A DNA stretch of 64,000 nucleotides from the NCBI RefSeq assembly GCF_900107255.1, contig NZ_FNPH01000003.1, forward strand, positions 372,001-436,000, given 5' to 3'. The notes beneath the pieces are model-generated. The model was not told the DNA's origin, searched no databases, and saw only the letters and a program-made list of their open reading frames with translations. Both the position numbers and the translations under genes were made by a program. This document shows, one piece after another, positions 7,879 to 16,105 of the stretch. The DNA is from Micromonospora pattaloongensis. GTDB taxonomy: Bacteria; Actinomycetota; Actinomycetes; Mycobacteriales; Micromonosporaceae. Each line of letters begins with the position of its first letter. Within the stretch, counting starts at the first letter, position 1.

Positions 7879-10284
7879 TCAGATCTTTTCGATCGGCGCG
7901 TGCCGCAGGACGAGCCACATCGTCTGGTCGCCGAAGTCGATCTGTGCCCGCGCCCCGGGCCCGTGCCCCTCGACCGCCAGCACCCGGCCCAGCCCGTACC
8001 GCTGGTGGTTGACCCGGTCCCCCGCCGCCACCTTCGGGACCTGGCGCAGCTCGCTCGCGGTGGACAGCCGGCTGCCGTCGATCCCGAGCCGCTCGGCCAG
8101 CCGCGCGGCCTTCGGCGTACCCCCGGCGAAGCCGCCACCCCGCGCGCCCGCCGACCGGTCCGCGGCGCCCGCGCGACCCCCCACGCCGCCGCCCGTGCCG
8201 GACCACGACGTGTACGAGCCCTCCGTGCGCTCCCAGCGGACCAGCTCGACCGGAAGCTCCTCCATGAAGCGCGATGGCGGGTTGTAGGCGGGCTGACCCC
8301 AGGCCGAGCGGGTCACGGCGCGCGACAGGTAGAGGCGCTGCCGGGCGCGGGTGATGCCGACGTACGCCAGCCGGCGCTCCTCCTCCAGCTCGCGCGTGTC
8401 GCCGAGCGAGCGCAGGTGCGGGAAGACGCCGTCCTCGAGCCCGGTCAGGAACACGACCGGGAACTCCAGCCCCTTCGCCGTGTGCAGGGTCATCAGCGTG
8501 ACCACACCCTGGTGGTCGGGGTCGTCGGACGGGATCTGGTCGGCGTCCGCGACCAGCGCCACCTGCTCCAGGAAGCCCGCGAGCGTCGCGCCGCCCTCGC
8601 CCTCCTCGCTCTGCGCCTCGACCCGTTCGGTGTACTCCCGCGCGACGCTGACCAGCTCCTGGAGGTTCTCCACCCGGCCGGCGTCCTGCGGGTCGAGGCT
8701 CTCCTCCAGCTCGGAGAGGTAACCCGACCGCAGCAGCACCGCCTCGAGCACCTCCTCGGGCGAGCCCGTCGCGGCGAGCTCGCGCACCCCGTCCAACAGC
8801 GTCACGAACTCGGCGATCGCGTTGGCGGCGCGGGTCGAGATCCCCGGCGCGTCGCCCGCGCGGCGCAGCGCGGCGCCGAACGAGATCCGGTCCCGCGCGG
8901 CCAGCGCCTCCAGGCAGGCCTCCGCCCGCTCACCGATCCCCCGCCGGGGCGTGTTCAGGATCCGGCGGACGCTGACGGTGTCGTCCTCGTTGACCACGGC
9001 GCGCAGGTACGCGAGCGCGTCGCGCACCTCCTTGCGCTCGTAGAAGCGGACCCCGCCGACGACCTTGTACGGCAGCCCGACCCGGATGAACACCTCTTCG
9101 AAGACGCGGGACTGGGCGTTGGTGCGGTAGAAGACCGCCACGTCGCCCGGCCGCGCCGCTCCCTCGTCGCAGAGCCGGTCGATCTCGCGCGCCACCCAGT
9201 CGGCCTCGGCGTGCTCGGTGTCGGCCACGTAGCCGACGATCTGCTCCCCGGCGCCCTCCTCGCTCCACAGCCGCTTCGGCTTGCGCGAGGTGTTGTTGTT
9301 GATCACCGCGTTGGCGGCGTTGAGGATCGTCTGGGTGGAGCGGTAGTTCTGCTCCAGCAGGATCGTCCGCGCGTCGCTGAAGTCGCGCTCGAACTCGAGG
9401 ATGTTGCGGATCGTGGCGCCGCGGAACGCGTAGATCGACTGGTCCGCGTCGCCGACCACGCAGAGCTCGGCCGGCGGCACCGGCTGGTCCTCGCCGGCCG
9501 CGCCGACCAGCTCCTTGACCAGCACGTACTGCGCGTGGTTGGTGTCCTGGTACTCGTCCACGAGCACGTGCCGGAAACGCCGGCGGTAGCTCTCCGCGAC
9601 GTGCGGGTGCGACTGCAGCAGGTGCACCGTCGTCATGATCAGGTCATCGAAGTCGAGCGCGTGCGCCTCGCGCAGGCGGCGCTGGTAGAGCGCGTACGCC
9701 TCGGCGAGCGCGCGCTCGTTCGGCCCGGTCGCCCGGCCGGCGAACTCCTCCGGGTCGACCAGCTCGTTCTTCAGGTTCGACACCTGCGTCGCCAGCGCAC
9801 GGGCCGGATAGCGCTTCGGGTCGAGATCCAGCTCGCGCGCGACCATCTGCATCAGCCGCCGCGAGTCGTCCGCGTCGTAGATGGAGAAGGTCGACTTCAA
9901 CCCGGCGTGCTCGTGCTCGGCGCGCAGGATCCGCACGCAGGCCGAATGGAAGGTCGAGACCCACATCAGCCGGGCGCGCGGCCCGACCAGCGCAGCGACT
10001 CGCTCCCTCATCTCGCCGGCGGCCTTGTTCGTGAACGTGATCGCGATGATCTCGCCGGGGTGCACGTCGCGGGCGGCGAGGAGATAGGCGATCCGGTTCG
10101 TCAGCACCCGGGTCTTGCCGGAACCGGCGCCCGCGACGATCAGGAGCGGCGACCCGGAATGGGTGACCGCGTCCCGCTGCGGGCCGTTGAGGCCGGCCAG
10201 CAGCGCCTGGGGATCGAGGCCGGCGCCGTGGGATCGGCGCGGCGGCGTGGACTGGACCGGCGGGGTTTCGAAGAGAGCATGCAT
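7879..10284 (-). CDS. pcrA: ATP-dependent DNA helicase PcrA/UvrD1
   Basis: 801 aa superfamily 1A 3'-5' helicase used in nucleotide excision repair and replication-conflict processing. Motifs in order: I GAGSGKTRV, Ia TFTNKAAGEMRER, II DEYQDTNH, III GDADQSIYAFRGA, IV QNYRST, V TLHTAKGLEFPVVF, VI VGITRARQRLYLSRA. The C-terminal ~60 residues (AGDRVNHQRYGLGRVL) are the Tudor-like DUF3553 domain that contacts RNA polymerase in PcrA. The ATG is preceded by a -10-like TAGACT only 9 nt away, so the mRNA is nearly leaderless. Neighbours match M. tuberculosis uvrD1. Confidence 0.96.
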   Translation of the reverse strand: MHALFETPPVQSTPPRRSHGAGLDPQALLAGLNGPQRDAVTHSGSPLLIVAGAGSGKTRVLTNRIAYLLAARDVHPGEIIAITFTNKAAGEMRERVAALVGPRARLMWVSTFHSACVRILRAEHEHAGLKSTFSIYDADDSRRLMQMVARELDLDPKRYPARALATQVSNLKNELVDPEEFAGRATGPNERALAEAYALYQRRLREAHALDFDDLIMTTVHLLQSHPHVAESYRRRFRHVLVDEYQDTNHAQYVLVKELVGAAGEDQPVPPAELCVVGDADQSIYAFRGATIRNILEFERDFSDARTILLEQNYRSTQTILNAANAVINNNTSRKPKRLWSEEGAGEQIVGYVADTEHAEADWVAREIDRLCDEGAARPGDVAVFYRTNAQSRVFEEVFIRVGLPYKVVGGVRFYERKEVRDALAYLRAVVNEDDTVSVRRILNTPRRGIGERAEACLEALAARDRISFGAALRRAGDAPGISTRAANAIAEFVTLLDGVRELAATGSPEEVLEAVLLRSGYLSELEESLDPQDAGRVENLQELVSVAREYTERVEAQSEEGEGGATLAGFLEQVALVADADQIPSDDPDHQGVVTLMTLHTAKGLEFPVVFLTGLEDGVFPHLRSLGDTRELEEERRLAYVGITRARQRLYLSRAVTRSAWGQPAYNPPSRFMEELPVELVRWERTEGSYTSWSGTGGGVGGRAGAADRSAGARGGGFAGGTPKAARLAERLGIDGSRLSTASELRQVPKVAAGDRVNHQRYGLGRVLAVEGHGPGARAQIDFGDQTMWLVLRHAPIEKI

Positions 10285-10293
10285 CGCACGGCG

Positions 10294-10299
10294 AGTCTA
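10294..10299 (-). promoter_or_regulatory. -10 box TAGACT upstream of pcrA
   Basis: TAGACT on the minus strand, 9 nt before the pcrA ATG; it fits TANNNT and would give a leader of only a few nucleotides. No clear -35 was identified. Confidence 0.35.
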
Positions 10300-10497
10300 T
10301 GCCGCCATGCCGACATCCCCACCCCGTCACCGCACGCGCGTCGGCGGCCCCGCTCCCCCGCGATGGACGCCAACCCGTCACCCGGCAGGTCTGGCGCGTT
10401 CGTGTCCGGTCGAGAACTATGTCCAGTGATCCCCCATGACGGCCCCGCCGGCCCGTACGAGGCGAACGGCCGTCCCCCAGTCGATTCGGAGAAACCG

Positions 10498-12333
10498 ATG
10501 AGCCGACCGCGTCCGCGCGGCTGGGCGCTGCGTCACCTCGCCGCGCCCACCCTCGCCCTGGCCGTCATCGCCGCGATACCGATGGCGCCGACCCCCACCA
10601 CTGCGCCCGACGCCTCCGCGCCGGCGACGGTGACCGTGTCCCACGGCCGCCCGGCCGCGACGGTGAAGGGCAACTTTCTCAGCTACAACGACTTCCACGG
10701 CGCGATCGACCCGCCGACCGGCAGCGGCGCGACCGTCAACGGCACCCCCGCGGGCGGCGTGGAATACCTCGCCACCTGGCTGAAGCGGCTGCGCGCCGAG
10801 GCCTCGGCCCAGGGGCGGAAGACGACCACGGTGGGCGCCGGTGACCTGATCGGAGCCAGTCCGCTGGTCAGCGCGGCATTCCACGACGAGCCGACGATCG
10901 AGTTGATGGACCTGGTCGGGCTGGAGATCAGCTCGGTCGGCAATCACGAGTTCGACGAGGGCGTCGACGAGCTGCTGCGGCTGACCCGGGGCGGCTGCCA
11001 CCCGGTCGACGGCTGCCGCGCGGGCCACGAGTTCGCCGGGGCGCGGTTCAGCTACCTGGGCGCCAACACGGTCAGCAAGCGAACGGGCCTGCCGATCCTG
11101 CCGCCGGTCGCCGTGCGCTTCGTCGACGGCGTGCCGGTCGGCTTCGTCGGGCTGACTCTCAAGGGCACCCCGAGGATCGTCAACCCGGCCGGGATCGGCT
11201 CGGTCGACTTCCTCGACGAGGTCGAGACCGCGAACAAGTGGGGTGGCCTGCTGCGGGGTCTGGGCGTCAAGTCGCTGGTGCTGCTGTTGCACGAGGGCGG
11301 TCAGCAGTCGCCGCCGCCGAGCACGCCCGGCGTCTCCGACTGCGCGAACTTCTCCGGCCCGGTCGTGCCGATCGTCGCCGGGCTGCGGCCGGAGTTCGGC
11401 CTGGTGGTCTCCGGCCACACCCACCGGTTCTACTCCTGCGCGCTGCCGAACTCGTCGGGCGCGTCGACGGTCGTGACCAGCGCCGGCAGCAACGGTCAAC
11501 TGATCACGGACATCGACTACACGATCGACCGGCGCACCGGTCGGTTCGCGGAGATCTCCGCCCGCAACGTGATCGTCGAGAACGGCGTACGCAACCCCGA
11601 CGGCACCTGGCAGCAGAGCGCGCCCGGCAGCTACGTGCGCAACCCCGACCTGCTCGACCCGCAGGCCAAGGCGCTCGCGGACCACTACCGCGCGGCGGTC
11701 GCGCCGATCGCCAACCGCGTCGTCGGCGCGATCACCGCGGACATCGTGCGGGACACCGGACCCAACCTGGAGAGCCCGCTCGGCGACGTCATCGCCGACG
11801 CGCAGCTCGGCTGGACCCGTGGTGAGGGCGCGCAGATCGCGCTGATGAACCCCGGCGGCATCCGCGCCTCGCTCAGCTACGCCGCGTCCGGCGGCGGCGA
11901 GGCGCCCGGCCAGATCACGTACGGGGAGGCGTTCACCGTGCAGCCGTTCAACAACCTGGTGGTGACGCAGACCTTCACCGGCGCCCAGCTCAAGGAGGTG
12001 CTGGAGCAGCAGTTCGTGGGCTTCGCGGGGCAGACCAGCCAGCGCGTGCTGCAGGTGTCGGCCGGCTTCACGTACACGTACGACACGACGCGGCCGGCCG
12101 GTGAGCGGGTCAGCGACATGGCGCTCGACGGCACCGCCATCGACCCGGCCCGGACCTACCGGGTGACCACGAACGACTTCCTGGCCAACGGCGGCGACGG
12201 CTTCACCCGACTCAGCGCGGGGACGGCGCGGACCACCGCGCCCGGGTTCGACGTGGACGCGCTGGTGGCGTACCTCGGCGCCGGCGCGCCGGTGGCGCCC
12301 GGCCCGGGCGACCGGATCACCCGGCTCGGCTGA
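10498..12333 (+). CDS. Secreted 5'-nucleotidase / metallophosphatase (UshA family)
   Basis: 611 aa. Signal peptide (Arg-rich start, then ALAVIAAIPMAP). The N-terminal calcineurin-like metallophosphatase domain has NDFHGAI, GDLIGASPL, GNHEFDEG and SGHTHRFY as metal ligands; the C-terminal 5'-nucleotidase domain has NPGGIRASL and TNDFLANGGDGF, substrate-recognition motifs. It probably hydrolyses nucleotides outside the cell for phosphate or nucleoside salvage. No LPXTG or C-terminal anchor is seen, so it is likely released. ATG 10498 has CGGAG upstream; the much longer open frame reaching back to 7900 is antisense to pcrA. Substrate preference cannot be read from sequence. Confidence 0.92.
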   Translation: MSRPRPRGWALRHLAAPTLALAVIAAIPMAPTPTTAPDASAPATVTVSHGRPAATVKGNFLSYNDFHGAIDPPTGSGATVNGTPAGGVEYLATWLKRLRAEASAQGRKTTTVGAGDLIGASPLVSAAFHDEPTIELMDLVGLEISSVGNHEFDEGVDELLRLTRGGCHPVDGCRAGHEFAGARFSYLGANTVSKRTGLPILPPVAVRFVDGVPVGFVGLTLKGTPRIVNPAGIGSVDFLDEVETANKWGGLLRGLGVKSLVLLLHEGGQQSPPPSTPGVSDCANFSGPVVPIVAGLRPEFGLVVSGHTHRFYSCALPNSSGASTVVTSAGSNGQLITDIDYTIDRRTGRFAEISARNVIVENGVRNPDGTWQQSAPGSYVRNPDLLDPQAKALADHYRAAVAPIANRVVGAITADIVRDTGPNLESPLGDVIADAQLGWTRGEGAQIALMNPGGIRASLSYAASGGGEAPGQITYGEAFTVQPFNNLVVTQTFTGAQLKEVLEQQFVGFAGQTSQRVLQVSAGFTYTYDTTRPAGERVSDMALDGTAIDPARTYRVTTNDFLANGGDGFTRLSAGTARTTAPGFDVDALVAYLGAGAPVAPGPGDRITRLG

Positions 12334-12372
12334 CCGCACGCGGTCGCCGCGGCGGGCGGAGCGCGCGGCATC

Positions 12373-12413
12373 ACGGGGGCGCGGGCGGGCGGACCGCCCG
12401 CCCGCGCCCCCGT
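12373..12413 (+). terminator. Strong 20-bp terminator hairpin after the nucleotidase gene
   Basis: Perfect 20-bp GC-rich inverted repeat (12373-12392 with 12394-12413) with an essentially closed loop. It separates the nucleotidase transcript from the aroQ leader promoter that begins only 20 nt later. Confidence 0.8.
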
Positions 12414-12432
12414 CCCACCAGATGGCGGACGC

Positions 12433-12462
12433 TTGCGCACCCTGCGTCAAGGTCGGCATACT
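12433..12462 (+). promoter_or_regulatory. Promoter of the aroQ leader transcript
   Basis: -35 TTGCGC (12433-12438), 18-nt spacer and -10 CATACT (12457-12462). The expected start point, 7 nt downstream, is G12470, the first base of the leader ORF's GTG, so the leader peptide appears to be translated from a leaderless end. Confidence 0.55.
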
Positions 12463-12469
12463 CGACGAC

Positions 12470-12538
12470 GTGATCCGCCAGGTGCGCTTTTACTTTTACT
12501 ACGGCTACGGGAGTCCGGCAGCCGTAGGTCGCGCCTGA
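12470..12538 (+). CDS. Phe/Tyr leader peptide for aroQ attenuation
   Basis: 22-codon ORF (GTG to TGA) whose residues 7-13 read FYFYYGY: two Phe and four Tyr codons in seven, ending 98 nt before the chorismate mutase start. The Tyr codons overlap the first arm of a pause hairpin, and antiterminator and terminator pairings follow at once. This is the layout of ribosome-mediated attenuation of aromatic amino-acid genes. An in-frame ATG at 12422 lies upstream of the predicted transcription start and has no ribosome site, so the GTG is preferred. The peptide itself is not expected to have a function. It was read directly from the sequence. Confidence 0.8.
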   Translation: MIRQVRFYFYYGYGSPAAVGRA

Positions 12539-12588
12539 TCACAGGACCTACGAAAAGCCCCGGGCTCGCAGGAGCCCGGGGCTTTTCG
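12499..12588 (+). promoter_or_regulatory. Transcription attenuator of aroQ (pause, antiterminator and terminator arms)
   Basis: Pause hairpin: CTACGGCT (12499-12506) with AGCCGTAG (12520-12527). Antiterminator: GAGTCCGG (12511-12518) with CCGGGCTC (12560-12567, one G-U) enclosing CGTAGGTC (12523-12530) with GACCTACG (12545-12552). Terminator: 17-bp perfect stem 12551-12567 with 12572-12588, loop GCAG. The antiterminator uses the 5' arm of the terminator and the second arm of the pause hairpin, so the states exclude each other. A ribosome stalled on the Tyr codons would cover 12499-12506 and favour read-through; one at the stop codon (12536) would favour termination. Confidence 0.8.
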
Positions 12589-12636
12589 GCTTTCGGGCGC
12601 CGGGCAGCCGGGCACCGACACACAGGAGCACACCGA

Positions 12637-12942
12637 ATGAAGGCGAACGTGGTGGAGCAGACCGACGGTTCGGCACAGACCGGCACCGACGCGCCGGACG
12701 CCGCAGAGCGCATCGTCGACCTGCGGAAGCGCATTGACGAGATCGACAACGCGCTGATCGCGCTCTGGCAGGAACGCGCGGCGCTGTCGCAGCAGGTGGG
12801 GCGGACGCGTCTGCAATCCGGCGGAACCCGCCTGGTCCTGTCCCGCGAGCGGGAGATCCTGGAGCGCTTCCGCGAGGCGCTGGGCGCCGACGGCACCCAG
12901 CTCGCCCTGCTCCTGCTCCGCGCCGGCCGCGGCCCCCTCTGA
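12637..12942 (+). CDS. aroQ: Chorismate mutase, AroQ (delta) type
   Basis: 101 aa all-helical enzyme converting chorismate to prephenate, the committed step to Phe and Tyr. After ~25 variable residues it has LRKRIDEIDNALIALWQERAAL, then the conserved Arg-rich segment and SGGTRLVLSREREILERF, ending LLLRAGRGPL, closely matching M. tuberculosis Rv0948c. Those short intracellular enzymes are weak alone and are activated by DAHP synthase; that partner is not in the window. ATG 12637 follows AGGAG at 12624-12628. It is controlled by the leader-peptide attenuator upstream. Confidence 0.92.
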   Translation: MKANVVEQTDGSAQTGTDAPDAAERIVDLRKRIDEIDNALIALWQERAALSQQVGRTRLQSGGTRLVLSREREILERFREALGADGTQLALLLLRAGRGPL

Positions 12943-12948
12943 CCCCTC

Positions 12949-13022
12949 GATCCACGTGATCAGGGACCAACTCCGGCGTGTCTCCGGCGAGGCGTGCGAA
13001 TAGCGCCCTGATCACCGCGATC
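12949..13022. repeat. Degenerate copy of a GTGATCAGGG palindromic repeat
   Basis: Arms 12949-12965 and 13006-13022 share a 10-bp perfect core (GTGATCAGGG / CCCTGATCAC) plus partial GATC-flanks. The arms resemble those of the perfect element at 39950-40029. It sits in the aroQ-oppF convergent gap. Confidence 0.6.
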
Positions 13023-13037
13023 TTCGCGGGCGCGGCG

Positions 13038-13070
13038 GCTTGCCGGAGCCGCGGGGCGGCTCCGGCAAGC
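13038..13070. terminator. Terminator between aroQ and the peptide transporter operon
   Basis: 14-bp perfect stem (13038-13051 with 13057-13070), 5-nt loop, between convergent genes; it ends just before the stop codon of the last transporter gene. Confidence 0.75.
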
Positions 13071-13077
13071 GTGACGG

Positions 13078-14094
13078 CTAGGCCGCCTCGTGCGTGGCGA
13101 CGATCTCCCGCTTCTCCGCGAAGTGGCACGCGCTCGGGTGGTCCGAGCCGGGCCGCGTCACCAGGGCCGGCGGCTCCGTGGCGCAGATCTCCTGCGCCTT
13201 CCAGCACCGGGTACGGAACCGGCACCCCGACGGCGGGTTCGCCGGGCTGGGCACATCGCCCGTGAGCCGGATGATCGTCTTGTTCTCCCGGCTGGTCGGG
13301 TCCGGCACCGGCACGGCCGACAGCAGCGCCTGGGTGTACGGGTGCGTCGGGCGCTCGTAGATCTCTTCCTCGGTGCCCGTCTCCACGATCTTGCCGAGGT
13401 ACATGACCGCGACCCGGTCGGAGAGGTGCCGCACCACCGACAGGTCGTGCGCGATGAAGATGTACGCGAGGCCGAACTCGTTCTGCAGCTTCTCCAGCAG
13501 GTTCATCACCTGGGCCTGGATCGACACGTCCAGCGCGGAGACCGGCTCGTCGCAGACGATGATCTCCGGCCGCAGCGCCAACGCGCGGGCGATGCCGATG
13601 CGCTGACGCTGACCACCCGAGAACTGGTGCGGGTAACGGTTGATGTGCTCGGGGTTGAGCCCGACCACCTCCAGCAGCTCCTGCACCTTCTGCCGCCGGC
13701 TCCCCTTCGGGGCGACGTCCGAGTGGATCTCGAACGGCTCCCCGATGAGGTCGCCAACCGTCATCCGCGGGTTGAGCGACGTGTACGGGTCCTGCATCAC
13801 GAGCTGGATCTGCCGCCGCAGCCGGCGCAGGTCGGCGCCGCGCTGCGCGTAGATGTCCTGCCCGCGGTAGTTCACCCAGCCCGCGCTCGGCTTCTCCAGG
13901 TTCATCAGCACCCGGGCGAGCGTCGACTTGCCGCACCCGGACTCACCCACCACGCCGAGCGTCTCGCCACGGTGCAGGTCGAGCGAGACGCCGTCGACCG
14001 CCTTGACGTGGCCGATGGTCTTCTTGAAGACCACGCCACGGGTCACGGGGTAGTGCTTGACCAGGTCCCGGACCTCGAGAATCTTCTCAGTCAC
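13078..14094 (-). CDS. Oligopeptide/dipeptide ABC transporter ATP-binding protein (OppF/DppF type)
   Basis: 338 aa, the second ATPase of a peptide importer. Walker A GESGCGKST, Q-loop QLVMQDPY, signature FSGGQRQRIGIARAL, Walker B IIVCDEPVSALD, H-loop IAHDLSVV. The C-terminal oligo_HPY extension has CRFRTRCWKAQEIC, the four-Cys-type motif of this subfamily. It overlaps the upstream dppD-like gene by 8 nt and is the last gene of a five-gene operon transcribed on the minus strand. Confidence 0.93.
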   Translation of the reverse strand: MTEKILEVRDLVKHYPVTRGVVFKKTIGHVKAVDGVSLDLHRGETLGVVGESGCGKSTLARVLMNLEKPSAGWVNYRGQDIYAQRGADLRRLRRQIQLVMQDPYTSLNPRMTVGDLIGEPFEIHSDVAPKGSRRQKVQELLEVVGLNPEHINRYPHQFSGGQRQRIGIARALALRPEIIVCDEPVSALDVSIQAQVMNLLEKLQNEFGLAYIFIAHDLSVVRHLSDRVAVMYLGKIVETGTEEEIYERPTHPYTQALLSAVPVPDPTSRENKTIIRLTGDVPSPANPPSGCRFRTRCWKAQEICATEPPALVTRPGSDHPSACHFAEKREIVATHEAA

Positions 14095-15121
14095 GGCTCA
14101 CCAGCTCCTCGGCGAAGTGGCAGGCGCTCGCCCGCGTGGGGCCGAGCTGCAGCAGCGGCGGCACCTTCTCCACGCATACCGGTTGCGCCATGGGGCAACG
14201 CGGGTGGAAGGGACACCCGGACGGAATCTTCAGCAGGCTCGGCGGGAGTCCGCGGATCGTCCGCAGCTGCTGGCCCTTCTCGTCGATCCGCGGGATCGAT
14301 TCGAGCAACCCGATGGTGTACGGGTGCGCCGGCTTCGCGTACAGCTCGTGGACGTCGGCCTCTTCGACGATCCGGCCCGCGTACATCACGGCGATCCGGT
14401 CGGCGACGTCCGCGACCACGCCCAGGTCGTGCGTGATCAGGATCAGGCCCATCTGCCGCTCCCGCTGGAGCTCGGCGAGCAGGTCCATGATCTGCGCCTG
14501 GACCGTGACGTCGAGCGCGGTGGTCGGCTCGTCGGCGATCAGCACCTGCGGGTCGAGCGCCAGCGACATCGCGATCATCACGCGCTGCCGCATGCCGCCG
14601 GAGAACTGGTGCGGATACTCGTTGACCCGCTGCTTGGCGTTCGGGATCTTGACCAGGTCGAGCATCTCGATCGCGCGCTTCTTGGCGTCGGCGCGGCTCA
14701 TCCCCCGCCGGACCCGGAACTGCTCGCCGATCTGGAACCCGACGTTGAAGACCGGGTTCAGCGCGGAGAGCGCGTCCTGGAAGACCATCGCGATGCCCTC
14801 GCCGCGAATCCGCCGGCGCTCCTCCGCCGACATCGCCAGCATGTCGCGGCCCTGGAACCGGATCTCGCCACCAGTGACGAAGCCGGGCGGGGTGTCGAGG
14901 ATGCCCATGATGGTCTGGGCGGTGACGCTCTTGCCGGAGCCGGACTCGCCGAGCACGGCAAGCGTCTCCCCGGCGTCGACGTGATACGTCACGCCGTTGA
15001 TGACCTTCGCGACGCCGTCCCGGGTACGGAACTCGACGCGCAGGTTGTCGACCTCGAGCAGGCGGCCGGTCGGCCGCCCGGACGTGTCGACCTGAGGTTC
15101 GGACACGGTTACGTCAGACAC
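14087..15121 (-). CDS. Oligopeptide/dipeptide ABC transporter ATP-binding protein (OppD/DppD type)
   Basis: 344 aa. Walker A GESGSGKSV, signature FSGGMRQRVMIAMSL, Walker B VLIADEPTTALDVT, H-loop ITHDLGVV; C-terminal oligo_HPY motif CPFHPRCPMAQPVC. It pairs with the OppF-type ATPase encoded directly after it (8-nt overlap). The N-terminal ~20 residues are a polar extension. ATG 15121 sits 9 nt below the permease gene's stop. Confidence 0.93.
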   Translation of the reverse strand: MSDVTVSEPQVDTSGRPTGRLLEVDNLRVEFRTRDGVAKVINGVTYHVDAGETLAVLGESGSGKSVTAQTIMGILDTPPGFVTGGEIRFQGRDMLAMSAEERRRIRGEGIAMVFQDALSALNPVFNVGFQIGEQFRVRRGMSRADAKKRAIEMLDLVKIPNAKQRVNEYPHQFSGGMRQRVMIAMSLALDPQVLIADEPTTALDVTVQAQIMDLLAELQRERQMGLILITHDLGVVADVADRIAVMYAGRIVEEADVHELYAKPAHPYTIGLLESIPRIDEKGQQLRTIRGLPPSLLKIPSGCPFHPRCPMAQPVCVEKVPPLLQLGPTRASACHFAEELVSRD

Positions 15122-15130
15122 CTGGATCTC

Positions 15131-16105
15131 CTACCGCAGTTTCGGGTCGAGGGCTTCGCGCACCGTCTCGCCGAGCATGACGAAGCTCAGCACAGCGACG
15201 ACAAGGAAACCGGCGGGGAACAGCAGCAGGAACGGCGAGACACGGATGAATTGCTGCGCCTCGTTAATCATGATGCCCCAGGAGACCACCGGCGACTTCA
15301 GCCCGACGCCGAGGAACGACAGCGTGGCCTCCGCGCCGATGAAGGACCCGATGAGGATGGTCGAGTAGACGAGCACCGGGGCGAGGCAGTTCGGGAGCAG
15401 GTGCTTCAGGATGATCCGTCCTGGTCCCGCGCCCATCGCCCGCGCCGCCACGATGTAGTCGGCCTCCTTGGTCGACAGCACCGCGGAACGCATGATCCGC
15501 ATCGACACCGGCCAGGTGAGGATCACCAGCGAGGCCACGACGATCCCCATGATCGAGTACTTATCCCGGGTCGAGCCGGGCGGGTTCAGCGCGAAGAGGA
15601 TGACGATGGCGCCGAGCACGAACGGGATACCGAAGAAGACATCGGCGACCCGGGACAGAATCGCGTCCACCCAGCCGCCCCGGTAACCGGCGAGCATGCC
15701 GATCGTGCCGCCGAGCAGCACGGTGCCGATGGTGGCGAGTACGGCGACCACGATCGACGCCTCGGCGCCGTGGATAACCCGAGCGTAGACGTCCCGGCCC
15801 TGCACGTCGTAGCCGAACCACCCATTGGCGCTGGGCTCGACGCGGCTGCGCGAGAGCTCGCCGTGCGACGGGTCGACCGAGGTGAACAGCGAGGGGAATG
15901 CGGCCATCAGCACGAAGAGCAGGATGAACGCCGTCGAGATCCAGAACAGCGGCTTGCGGCGCAGGTCGTACCAGGCGTCGCCCAGCAGACCGCGCGGCTT
16001 CTCCTTACGCCGCGGGGTACCGGCGTCGGGAGCAACGGTCGTGGCGGGGACGGTGGGCTGCTCCGCCGGCGGAGTCACCATCGATCCCATGGTGGGGTCA
16101 CTCAT
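15131..16105 (-). CDS. Peptide ABC transporter permease (DppC/OppC type)
   Basis: 324 aa. A ~45-residue Pro/Ala-rich cytoplasmic tail precedes six predicted membrane helices. Between helices 1 and 2 lies the periplasmic-type segment typical of OppC_N proteins (GYDVQGRDVYARVIHGAEAS). The EAA coupling loop is AARAMGAGPGRIILKHLLPN. Overlaps the preceding permease gene by 8 nt. Confidence 0.93.
   Translation of the reverse strand: MSDPTMGSMVTPPAEQPTVPATTVAPDAGTPRRKEKPRGLLGDAWYDLRRKPLFWISTAFILLFVLMAAFPSLFTSVDPSHGELSRSRVEPSANGWFGYDVQGRDVYARVIHGAEASIVVAVLATIGTVLLGGTIGMLAGYRGGWVDAILSRVADVFFGIPFVLGAIVILFALNPPGSTRDKYSIMGIVVASLVILTWPVSMRIMRSAVLSTKEADYIVAARAMGAGPGRIILKHLLPNCLAPVLVYSTILIGSFIGAEATLSFLGVGLKSPVVSWGIMINEAQQFIRVSPFLLLFPAGFLVVAVLSFVMLGETVREALDPKLR

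Noticed and set aside
7900-12333. 1477-codon open frame on the plus strand
   Set aside because: The first 866 codons are antisense to pcrA and composed of Arg/Ala/Val/Asp shadow translation; only the last 611 codons (from 10498) have a signal peptide and nucleotidase motifs.
12422-12538. 38-codon ATG-started version of the aroQ leader ORF
   Set aside because: The ATG precedes the -35 of the predicted promoter and abuts the upstream terminator; the 22-codon GTG version fits the predicted transcript.
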